From Bacteroidota bacterium (GTDB lineage: Bacteria; Bacteroidota; Bacteroidia; UKL13-3), in assembly GCA_947507965.1 (NCBI GenBank), contig CANNQU010000033.1, positions 1-37,116 on the forward strand: a stretch of DNA of 37,116 bases. Reading direction: 5' to 3'. This document shows positions 26,201 to 32,703 of the stretch, in pieces. The first letter of the stretch is position 1, and the number at the start of each line of letters is the position of its first letter. The notes beneath the pieces were generated by a model that saw nothing but the letters and a program-made list of their open reading frames with translations, was not told the DNA's origin and did not search any database. Made by a program: the position numbers and the translations under genes.

Positions 26201-26731
26201 AACGCCACGAACTTCGTACCACTCAAATCCGGTATGAAAAGTTAAAGGCGCTCCAGTTGAATTCTTAGGGAATAATTCTCTTGAGTTCCATACACCACCT
26301 GCTTTTCCAAAGGAAATATACCCACCATTATCACTTCCGAAATCGAGATAACCACCAGAAAAGTGAAAAGTTACATTGGTGGTTTTAAAAGTAAAGGTAT
26401 TGCCTTCTGCAGCGGAAACAAAAGTAGTAGCGCTGCTTCTTGTGTTTAAATATTCTGCATAAACCGTATAGGTAACACCGGCAGTCAGGCTGATGGTACT
26501 TCCAGAGGCATTGGGCCCGGTGTAGTTCCCCCCACCATCGAATACTTTATAGATTGCGCCATCTAATACACCATTTGTACTTGTACTAAGATGTACTGTT
26601 AGGTCTCCAGCGTAAGCCGATAGCGATAATAAAAGGGATAAAACAGAAAATACTGATTTTTTTGAAGCAACGCCTTTCTTATAAATTTCAAGAAGGGTGA
26701 ATTGCTTTAGTTTGGTAAGGATTTTTTTCAT
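23279..26731 (-). CDS. T9SS cargo protein, Ig/PKD-like and SprB-type repeats
   Basis: 1150 residues. The signal peptide has a long basic N region and is probably cut at AYA|GDLTV (about residue 41). Residues about 42-409 are closely similar to the N-terminal part of the protein encoded at 26956-29670. There follow a serine run (SSYSSSSSSSISIC), Ig/PKD-like beta domains (about 440-560), an InlB-like repeat (YALTASAGSNGNISPSG, about 560-630), a SprB-type repeat (PVTCIGNSDGTITTHVSGSG, about 640-710) and a large Cys-containing module. The last 80 residues, from NIYPNPALDQ to RLIKVDK, are a T9SS type A sorting domain, so the protein is expected to be surface-bound or released. The ligand is unknown; an adhesive or matrix role is inference. 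Confidence 0.87.
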   Translation of the reverse strand: MKKILTKLKQFTLLEIYKKGVASKKSVFSVLSLLLSLSAYAGDLTVHLSTSTNGVLDGAIYKVFDGGGNYTGPNASGSTISLTAGVTYTVYAEYLNTRSSATTFVSAAEGNTFTFKTTNVTFHFSGGYLDFGSDNGGYISFGKAGGVWNSRELFPKNSTGAPLTFHTGFEWYEVRGVNFTFDYEGMTSINKTITILRVFNSTENPISGISFRGGPVTGTNWYVPGTTGALGLLAALYDGSPSSIAHEARVNGTTAVVGPQNPTTNSYYLFQTNTLTLRIQKCDLTGLSGATAGWGYGATWGTSYFPAPNITDANGEMHAEFFPGTYSFVMNYQSTAQVKGSVVIPNSNTLLTWTTTHVTYTSAYDIAYSGAGDGRYFTKPEMELLAGTVMFNFRTSTGNNYQSITISGCYFPCSSYSSSSSSSISICNGQSYTPPGGTSMSVSGTQTSHITNYKGCDSAITTNLTINANNPVSVSIAASPSGTICAGTSVTFTATPTNGGSTPAYQWKKNGINVGTNSDTYTDAALANSDYITCALTSTIGCATGNPATSSTITETVLPLYALTASAGSNGNISPSGTTSVCLGYDQTYTISPSSGYHIADVIIDGSSAGTLTEKIFVAVTTAHTISATFAANCTAPAIISNATATPVTCIGNSDGTITTHVSGSGTLAYLWSNGATTANLTGVPAGTYTFTVTNSCGEANGSATVGQPEAPSSTITGSSSVLGALATSYSAPSGLSTYSWSISGSGTSIVGSSSASSVVVLSSCSTTTFTLTLMVTNSNGCSGTSSKTITVIPSATITVYSSLYTTGTGHHPSVSKSALASNLKVFNRSSAGKRDGNQSHYSTLWNGTNYLISNVSISSGVLVSVGGGPAYKYIIRVPANGHYLIIGQSTVASTKCGGTTCTIYTGRKIGGHEDVDGNNYDRDDDNDDNLTACSNSKLRYHTVMKDQTGKCTEGDVHEEHGSLMMIVSPMTIEFTDSISYLPIVYESVVGDWSVSVGAEPPCGFYTEPATELSTSITDSVLNAIQFNVVDTGSEWTFTAITHKIQHNGEDRMAYSNPIMINNRTNKPTAINIYPNPALDQIKIVMPNFEGKATLYIYNIFGFKVAEQPINLISGASVTLNIASLAQGVYLVSAVNGYGKATSRLIKVDK
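25505..26731 (-). repeat. Paralogous N-terminal module, copy 1
   Basis: This stretch encodes the signal peptide and about 370 mature residues that align nearly gap-free with 28453-29670. Shared segments include FRGGPVTGTNWYVPGTTG, the following SPSSIAHEARVNGTTAVVGP, and WGTSYFPAPN. The similarity is visible at the DNA level and stops sharply after a shared SGC tripeptide. Confidence 0.9.
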
Positions 26732-26907
26732 GATGTGATAAAATAGAGATTAAATAAATAAAATTTGTTAGCATCCTCTCAGTATATAGAATAGTATATT
26801 TTAAAAAGGAATTAGATTTGATCAAGAAGTTTTTATTGAGCGTAAGCGTTAATTTTGTATTGTTATTTCTTCACATTTATAGAATGTTCAGCCCGGTTTC
26901 AAAAGCC

Positions 26908-26945
26908 CAAAGCAACATCCCGATCATGGTCGGGATGTTGCTTTG
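26908..26945. terminator. Strong hairpin between the tandem T9SS genes
   Basis: A perfect 16-bp stem CAAAGCAACATCCCGA/TCGGGATGTTGCTTTG surrounds a 6-base loop, 11-48 bases past the stop of the upstream gene on the minus strand. It is followed there by GGGCTTTT. It probably terminates that gene. Its CATCCCGA...TCGGGATG core could also be a dispersed intergenic repeat. Confidence 0.75.
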
Positions 26946-26955
26946 AGTTTATGAA

Positions 26956-29670
26956 TTATTTTATAGATATCATTGTTCGGTTCATTTGAACTGTATTATT
27001 ATCTGCTAATGACGTGGTTTGGAGTTTTACCAAGTAATTACCAGCAGGCATATTCGATGCGTTCCAGAACTCCTTGTATTCACCGGCTTCTTTGTTTTCA
27101 TTCACAAGTACAGCAATCTCTTTTCCAAGCATATCAAAAACAGTAAGCCTTACGTTACTTGCTTCGGTAATAAGAAATGGAATGGTAGTTCTTCCAACAA
27201 ACGGATTCGGGTAGTTTACACCAAGCCCAATTTTGTTGTTAGTCCCGTTTTGGGCCATGCCAGTAGTTTTCGATAAGGCCGAACCACTCCAAAGAAAATC
27301 AATCGTATAGGTTGTACCTGAAACAGTTCTATATTTAGATAAAGAAGTAGCTGAATAACCCAGCGTAAAATAGTAACTACCTGGTAAGAGCTCTTGTGAA
27401 ACTTCTCCATTAATATCCGTGGTACCAAAAGAATTGGTAAAATACTGATAGTCGGTAACCACTCCACTGCTTAGAGGGGAGGCTGCCCCATCTTTCAACG
27501 TTACGGTAGTTAAAGTTGTAGTGAAGGTAACGGTTGGAGTCGTTCCGATATTCTGATAGATTGAGCTCCTGCCGGAATTAAATGCGATATTAAAATAATA
27601 GTTACCCGGTAAAAGTTGCATTGTTGCTGTACCGCCTACGGTAACGCCACCTGCAAAGGTTGCTGTCTCGAATTGGTAATACGTCAGGCCAGTTGCATCT
27701 GATAATAAATCGCCATTATGATCACGTAATTCTAAATCTACTTTTTTGGTTTGGAAGGTAACCGTAGGTGTTGTGCCTATATTCTGATAGATCGTCATAC
27801 GTCCGCTTTTAAACTGCATATTGAAATAGTAACTCCCCGGCAAAAGTTGCATGGTTGCTGTACCGCCTAGGGTTACGCCACCAGCAAATATTGCAGTGGT
27901 AAATTGGTAGTAGGATAAATTTGTAGCGTCTGATAATAGTGCTCCAACATGATCCCGAAGTTCTAAATCTACTTTTTTGGTTTGGAAGGTAACAATAGGT
28001 GTTGTGCCGATATTCTGATAGATCGTCATACGACCGCTATTAAACTGCATATTAAAATAGTAGCTACCCGGTAAAAGTTGCATGGTTGCTACGCCCCCTA
28101 AGGTTACCCCAGCCGAGAATGTGTTGGTAGCATTTTGGTAATAACTTAAATTTGTTGCATCAGATAATAAGGCACCTAGATTATCACGCAACTCCATAAC
28201 CACATTTTTTGTTTGAAAAACTACCGTTGGGGTGGTTACGATGTTCTGATAAATGGTATAATTTCCAAAATTATAATTCATACTGAAATAGGCACTTGTC
28301 GCAGAAGCCGGCAACAATAGAAATAAGTTTCCACTTGCATTGGTAATCCCACCATATACGGTGCTTGAAATATAGTAATTTACAATGCCACCGGAGAGCC
28401 CAGCCCCACTTGAATTTATTAATCTTACCAACACTGGTTTATTATCATAAGTGCAACCACTAAAGGTGAGGGCGATGTAATTAGATCCACTCGGAGATCT
28501 AAAATTGAAATTGTATGTTCCCGGCAATAACTCCATATACGGCTTATTGAAATAACGGCTATCGCCACTTCCACCGTAAGCTATGTCGTAAGCCCATGCC
28601 AATATAACCTTGGTCGTCGTCCAGGTTAAAATCGTGTTCGCATTCGGAATAACAACACTACCTTTTACTTGTGCAGTGCTTTGGTAGTTCATCTCAAAGG
28701 AGTAGGTGCCAGGGAAAAATTCGGCGCATGTTTCTCCACTAGCATTGGTACTGTTAGGAGCAGGGAAATAGGATGTTCCCCAAGTTGCACCATAACCCCA
28801 TCGTACCGTTCCTCCTGTCAATCCCGTAAGATCACATTTCTGAAGTCGTAACGTAAGTTTGTTTGTCTGGAATAGGTAATATGAGTTCGTGGTTGGATTT
28901 TGTGGGCCAACGACTGCCGTGGTTCCATTCACTCGGGCCTCATGTGCGATACTGCTTGGACTGCCATTATAAAGGGCCGCGAGCATACCGGTGGCACCAG
29001 TGGTACCAGGAACATACCAGTTCGTTCCAGTAACAGGTCCTCCCCTGAATGAGACTCCAGAAATGGGGCTTGCCGTACTATTAAAAACGCGTAGAATAGT
29101 GATGGTTTTGTCAATACTAGTCATTCCTTCATAGTCAATGGTAAAGTTGAGGCCTCGAACATCGTACCAAACAAATCCGGTGTGAATCGTCATGGTATTT
29201 CCGTAGTAGTCTTTTGGAAATAATTCTTGAGCATTCCATACACCGGCTGTTTTACCGAAGCTAATCAAGCCTCCGGAAGCTGTGTAATCAAGATAACCGC
29301 CCGAAAAATTAAATTTAACGTTCGTGGTCTTGAAGGAATAGGTATTACCTCCAGCTGAAGAAACAAAGGTTTCGCGCTTGGTACTTGTACCAGAATAATG
29401 CACAAAAAAAGTGTATGTTGTGCCAGTCGTCAGACTAAGGGTAGTTCCTACTGCTGATTCACCTAAATAGTTAGGCCCTGAAAACAGTTGGTATTTAGCA
29501 CCTGTTAACGCCCCGCCGGTACTCGTTGTAGCATTCACGGTTAAATCTCCTGCCGAGGCGGAATTAAAGGAATAAAAGAGAATAAAAAAGACAAAGAATT
29601 TGCTTAACAACCCATTCGAAAACGTGTTGCTAAATAGAGTTTTAGATACTGCTAGGTGATTATTTTTCAT
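26956..29670 (-). CDS. T9SS cargo protein with tandem 77-residue beta repeats
   Basis: 904 residues. The signal peptide is probably cut at ASA|GDLTV. Residues to about 406 match the neighbouring paralogue. Residues 490-720 are three near-identical 77-residue repeats, each running from VDLELRDH through GGTATMQLLPGSYYFNM to IYQNIGTTPTVTFQTKK. More diverged copies precede (about 407-489) and follow (about 721-795) them. The unit resembles carboxypeptidase-regulatory/prealbumin-like beta domains (G-x-LLPG-x-YYF pattern); this is inference. The last 85-90 residues, from NYPNPFVGRTTIPF, are a T9SS type A sorting domain. It is probably a rod-like surface protein. Its leader region is long and AT-rich with a promoter-like site about 350 bases upstream. 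Confidence 0.87.
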   Translation of the reverse strand: MKNNHLAVSKTLFSNTFSNGLLSKFFVFFILFYSFNSASAGDLTVNATTSTGGALTGAKYQLFSGPNYLGESAVGTTLSLTTGTTYTFFVHYSGTSTKRETFVSSAGGNTYSFKTTNVKFNFSGGYLDYTASGGLISFGKTAGVWNAQELFPKDYYGNTMTIHTGFVWYDVRGLNFTIDYEGMTSIDKTITILRVFNSTASPISGVSFRGGPVTGTNWYVPGTTGATGMLAALYNGSPSSIAHEARVNGTTAVVGPQNPTTNSYYLFQTNKLTLRLQKCDLTGLTGGTVRWGYGATWGTSYFPAPNSTNASGETCAEFFPGTYSFEMNYQSTAQVKGSVVIPNANTILTWTTTKVILAWAYDIAYGGSGDSRYFNKPYMELLPGTYNFNFRSPSGSNYIALTFSGCTYDNKPVLVRLINSSGAGLSGGIVNYYISSTVYGGITNASGNLFLLLPASATSAYFSMNYNFGNYTIYQNIVTTPTVVFQTKNVVMELRDNLGALLSDATNLSYYQNATNTFSAGVTLGGVATMQLLPGSYYFNMQFNSGRMTIYQNIGTTPIVTFQTKKVDLELRDHVGALLSDATNLSYYQFTTAIFAGGVTLGGTATMQLLPGSYYFNMQFKSGRMTIYQNIGTTPTVTFQTKKVDLELRDHNGDLLSDATGLTYYQFETATFAGGVTVGGTATMQLLPGNYYFNIAFNSGRSSIYQNIGTTPTVTFTTTLTTVTLKDGAASPLSSGVVTDYQYFTNSFGTTDINGEVSQELLPGSYYFTLGYSATSLSKYRTVSGTTYTIDFLWSGSALSKTTGMAQNGTNNKIGLGVNYPNPFVGRTTIPFLITEASNVRLTVFDMLGKEIAVLVNENKEAGEYKEFWNASNMPAGNYLVKLQTTSLADNNTVQMNRTMISIK
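27511..28203 (-). repeat. Three in-frame 231-bp tandem repeats
   Basis: Units lie at 27973-28203, 27742-27972 and 27511-27741 (77 codons each). The DNA is nearly identical between units, especially the last two thirds, which suggests recent duplication or ongoing gene conversion. Copy number may vary between strains. Confidence 0.93.
28453..29670 (-). repeat. Paralogous N-terminal module, copy 2
   Basis: Counterpart of 25505-26731; the homology runs from the signal peptide to the shared SGC tripeptide, after which the two proteins are unrelated. Confidence 0.9.
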
Positions 29671-29724
29671 TGGACAAGAGCTTTTAAATATTTTTGCCTA
29701 TGGGTACGCATTTCGGCTATTGCG

Positions 29725-29759
29725 CCTGAATACTTTTCTGGATATTCAGGTATATCCAG
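29725..29759 (-). promoter_or_regulatory. Two mutually exclusive hairpins in a leader region
   Basis: CCTGAATA (29725-29732) pairs with TATTCAGG (29743-29750). CTGGATA (29738-29744) pairs with TATCCAG (29753-29759). The two stems share bases, so only one can form at a time. They lie 55-89 bases before the start codon of the T9SS gene. A regulatory role is inference. Confidence 0.4.
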
Positions 29760-30021
29760 AGTTTTAATAGTTTGAGATTAAATATTTTGTTTATGAAAGT
29801 GCAGAAGTAGGATGAATTAATGCATTATGCAGCTACATTAATAACACAAAAAAAATCCTGCTTAATGGGTTGAATAAATGCTTGAAAATGGGGCTAAATT
29901 TTAAGGTACTTTTGGTGGAAATAAAAAGAGTCGATAAACTCTTAATAGAGTGTAAATTTAAGTTCATAATAATAGGTAATTTTTAAGTTAATCGATGTGA
30001 ATAATAAATTTTTAATTTGGA

Positions 30022-30050
30022 CAAATGTAGAATATTACGCCATATAGCAA
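30022..30050 (-). promoter_or_regulatory. Bacteroidota-type promoter for the T9SS gene
   Basis: The minus strand reads TTG (30048-30050), an 18-base spacer, then TACATTTG (30022-30029), matching TTG/TAnnTTTG. It would give a leader of about 345 bases before the ATG at 29670. Confidence 0.5.
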
Positions 30051-30530
30051 ATTTATATTTTGAAATTGAATAATATTCCTGTTTAAAGGACACTATTCAT
30101 GTGTTTTTAGATCAAATTTTGAAGTTTTCAGTTAATATTCCTAAAAACTTTATATTTATTTTTAACTATTATTGTCTAATAAAATATATTTAGGATTAAA
30201 TCGTCCTTTAATTATAAATATAATTTGCATTTATTAACAGATGAAAAAGAATAGATAATCGCAAAAAATGAAGGATAAAAAGGACCATAATTCGGAGTCG
30301 AAAATGGTTTAAAAATGGGCTAGGATGATTGGCTAAAACAAGGTGTATTTTAAGCCAATAATTAGTCATTAATTTATGCTATAAAAGGAGAGAAGAAAAG
30401 AAAAATTATTAACCCTTTGATACGTAAAATAAAAAGGAGTTTTGGAGCCCCTATTTTCTACCCTTTAGGCCGATCATCAAAAAGTTTAATCGTCATGAAG
30501 TATTAGCAACTCACTCCTCCTAGCATCATA

Positions 30531-30899
30531 CTATTTTTCTCTTCCAATAATACGTTTTCGGTGCAAAGAGCCCCAGTGCCTTAACTCATCAATTAGTTTA
30601 TCCAGCGTTTTGCCGTAGGAGGTCATCGAGTATTCAACCACCACCGGCACGGCATCGTAAACCGTACGCTTCACCAACTGATTAAGCTCCAAATCACGCA
30701 GCTCTTTAGAAAGCATCTTATCGGTGATGCCTGGAATTTCTTTCGCCATCTGGCTAAATCTTTTATTGCCAAAAGATAAGGCGATGATGATCGGCAGTTT
30801 CCACTTGCCACTTAAAATATCTAAGGCATCGCGTACGGGAAGTATCGCTTTGGTGCACTCTGCTAGGGTTTTAACCGCTGGTTGATGGGCTGTTGTCAT
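30531..30899 (-). CDS. HxlR-family winged-helix regulator
   Basis: 122 residues, a typical single-domain HxlR (DUF24) regulator. The winged helix spans about 20-110, with LDILSGKWKLPIIIAL, RFSQMAKEIPGITDKMLSKE and the wing LVKRTVYDAVPVVVEYSMT. An N-terminal cysteine (Cys15, in ECTKAILPV) sits where several family members sense electrophiles or oxidants through a conserved Cys. It is divergent from the yceI gene and shares with it an intergenic region carrying two palindromes, so it probably controls both itself and that gene. Confidence 0.93.
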   Translation of the reverse strand: MTTAHQPAVKTLAECTKAILPVRDALDILSGKWKLPIIIALSFGNKRFSQMAKEIPGITDKMLSKELRDLELNQLVKRTVYDAVPVVVEYSMTSYGKTLDKLIDELRHWGSLHRKRIIGREK

Positions 30900-30926
30900 G
30901 CTTATCGGGTATTAGCTTTACTAAAG

Positions 30927-30956
30927 TATAGTACTATATATTGGTATAGTACTATC
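30927..30956. promoter_or_regulatory. Paired palindromic operators for the HxlR regulator
   Basis: TATAGTACTATA at 30927-30938 is a perfect palindrome. TATAGTACTATC at 30945-30956 repeats it with one mismatch, 18 bases centre to centre (nearly two helical turns). The second copy overlaps the expected start site of hxlR and the -33 zone of the yceI promoter candidate. Binding by the adjacent HxlR dimer is inference. Confidence 0.7.
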
Positions 30957-30974
30957 AAATATATAGCAAATATA
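30956..30974 (-). promoter_or_regulatory. Two -7 element candidates for hxlR
   Basis: The minus strand shows TATATTTG twice, at 30967-30974 and 30956-30963. Either places the transcription start in or next to the second palindrome, as expected for autoregulation. Confidence 0.45.
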
Positions 30975-30976
30975 CG

Positions 30977-30984
30977 TAAGTTTG
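30977..30984 (+). promoter_or_regulatory. Candidate -7 element for yceI
   Basis: TAAGTTTG matches TAnnTTTG, 36 bases before the ATG at 31021. No TTG occurs at normal -33 spacing; the second palindrome occupies that zone. Confidence 0.45.
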
Positions 30985-31020
30985 CGCTCTCAAAAAAAAT
31001 AATTTTTAATATTTTAGAAT

Positions 31021-31566
31021 ATGGTAACTACAAAATGGGCTATCGATCCCGCACACTCAGAGATTCAGTTTAAGGTGAAACACATGATGATTTCTACCGT
31101 AACGGGTCATTTTAAACAATTTAATGCCACTGTAGAAACAGAAGGCGACGATTTTAGTACAGCAAAAATTAATTTTTCTGCCGATGTAAAATCTATTTCC
31201 ACCAACAACGAACAACGTGACGGGCACTTAAACGCTAGCGATTTTTTTGAATCGGAAAGTCATCCTCAACTGATTTTTGTGAGCGACTCAATGGAGAAAT
31301 TAAACGATGAAAATTATCGATTAATTGGCACCCTTACCATGAGAGGCGTTAGTAAAGCCATTACTCTTGAGGTAGAATTAGGGGGGATTATGGTTGACCC
31401 CTATGGCAATACAAGAGCCGGTTTCTCCATTGCAGGAAAAGTTAACCGTAAAGATTATGGTGTGAACTTTAGTATGATTTCTGAAACAGGCAGCATCCTA
31501 CTTGCGGAAGAGGTGAAGATTCATGTTAACGCCGAATTTTTGAAACAGGTAGCGGTAACGGCTTAA
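31021..31566 (+). CDS. yceI: YceI-family lipocalin-like protein
   Basis: 181 residues covering one YceI domain, an extended lipocalin-like barrel that binds polyisoprenoids in known structures. The start TKWAIDPAHSEIQFKVKHMM and the segment LNASDFFESESHPQLIF are family hallmarks. There is no signal peptide, unlike periplasmic Escherichia coli YceI, so this copy is expected in the cytoplasm. It is divergent from hxlR and 169 bases upstream of an extradiol dioxygenase gene on the same strand. Confidence 0.93.
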   Translation: MVTTKWAIDPAHSEIQFKVKHMMISTVTGHFKQFNATVETEGDDFSTAKINFSADVKSISTNNEQRDGHLNASDFFESESHPQLIFVSDSMEKLNDENYRLIGTLTMRGVSKAITLEVELGGIMVDPYGNTRAGFSIAGKVNRKDYGVNFSMISETGSILLAEEVKIHVNAEFLKQVAVTA

Positions 31567-31735
31567 ATCTTGGTTCTGGGTTTAAAATGTTTTATCTTGC
31601 CATGATTAGATACGATGGTTTTATGAAATGTGAAACGACGTTTAAGTAGCGATAGGGGCGGATATTCGATGTTTTTTGTTTCATTGGAGTAGGTAAATAA
31701 GTCATGATGTTGATGCTATACGTCACCATATTTTT

Positions 31736-32620
31736 ATGGAAAGAAAATCATTTATTAAAACACTCGGCCTTGGTACACTCAGCACATTTACCATGACAAC
31801 ATTAGCAGGATTTAATAAATTTAGTAATGCATTGAAAGATCAGGATGCGATTATGCCTTTACTCTTTGTGGGTCATGGCTCGCCCATGAATGCCATTGAA
31901 GACAATGAATTTAGCCAGCGATGGAAAGTCATGGGCAAAGAAATTCCATTGCCAAAAGCAGTGCTCATTGTTTCAGCCCATTGGCTTACCCAAGGTACGC
32001 AAATTACCGCGATGAACTTTCCAAAAACCATTCACGACTTTGGTGGATTTCCGAAACAGTTATTTGATTTTGAATATCCTGCACCCGGTAACGTAGCATT
32101 AGCCGAAGAAACACGTTCCTTAGTGCATTCTACCGTGGTAGGCCTCAATCACGATTGGGGCCTCGATCATGGGGCTTGGTCCATCGTATGCAATATGTAC
32201 CCTAAAGCTAATATTCCGGTATTGCAGCTCAGCATCGACTATAGCAAAGACGCTCCATATCATTACGACTTGGCAAAAGAGCTAGCATCACTTCGTAAAA
32301 AAGAGGTGCTTATTATTGGGAGTGGAAATATGGTTCATAACCTTCAAATGATAGCGTGGCCGATGATTAATGGTGGAGGTTTCGATTGGGCCTTGAGCCT
32401 TAATGAAAAATTTAAGGAGTTGATTCTTGATGGTGATCATCAACAGCTTATTCATTATGATAAGTTGGGAAGTGATGCACGATTGGCGATACCAACACCC
32501 GACCATTATTTGCCTTTAATTTATACTTTGGGTCTTCAAATTAAAAACGAGAGTATCTCCTTTTTTAATGATAAAGCTATTGGGGGCTCACTCACCATGA
32601 CTTCGGTTAAATTCGGGTAG
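31736..32620 (+). CDS. Class III extradiol dioxygenase, 4,5-DOPA dioxygenase type
   Basis: 294 residues of the DODA/YgiD family, which open catechol rings using a His-bound metal. Candidate metal and catalytic histidines: His47 (VGHGSP), His82 (SAHWLTQG), His145 (GLDHGAWS) and His201 (NMVHNLQM). The catalytic domain begins near residue 38 (IMPLLFVGHG). The preceding 37 residues are an extension with RKSFIKTLGLGTLSTFTMTT, which resembles a Tat-type signal with RK in place of RR. Export is therefore possible but not certain. The physiological substrate is unknown. It lies downstream of yceI on the same strand, perhaps in the same HxlR-controlled unit, and a bidirectional terminator follows. Confidence 0.9.
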   Translation: MERKSFIKTLGLGTLSTFTMTTLAGFNKFSNALKDQDAIMPLLFVGHGSPMNAIEDNEFSQRWKVMGKEIPLPKAVLIVSAHWLTQGTQITAMNFPKTIHDFGGFPKQLFDFEYPAPGNVALAEETRSLVHSTVVGLNHDWGLDHGAWSIVCNMYPKANIPVLQLSIDYSKDAPYHYDLAKELASLRKKEVLIIGSGNMVHNLQMIAWPMINGGGFDWALSLNEKFKELILDGDHQQLIHYDKLGSDARLAIPTPDHYLPLIYTLGLQIKNESISFFNDKAIGGSLTMTSVKFG

Positions 32621-32644
32621 TATCTTTTCGAAAATAGCGACATA

Positions 32645-32679
32645 AAAAAAACTGCTTCCGAATAGGAAGCAGTTTTTTT
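32645..32679. terminator. Bidirectional terminator
   Basis: The stem CTGCTTCC/GGAAGCAG has a 5-base loop, with seven A on the left and seven T on the right. It separates the converging dioxygenase and T9SS genes. Confidence 0.93.
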
Positions 32680-32703
32680 GTTTAATAACCATGGTTTAAT
32701 AAC

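Larger units (their letters stand above)
29671..30530. other. AT-rich gene-free region of 860 bases
   Basis: No open frame of useful length and no RNA gene was recognised. It holds the leader of the T9SS gene at 29670, two overlapping hairpins at 29725-29759, and a promoter-like site at 30022-30050. The rest is very AT-rich, with many short A and T runs, and no terminator was found for the hxlR gene entering from the right. Confidence 0.7.

Noticed and set aside
27511-28203. Tandem repeats as a CRISPR array
   Set aside because: Units are 231 bp, contiguous, in frame and encode protein; there are no short repeats with unique spacers.
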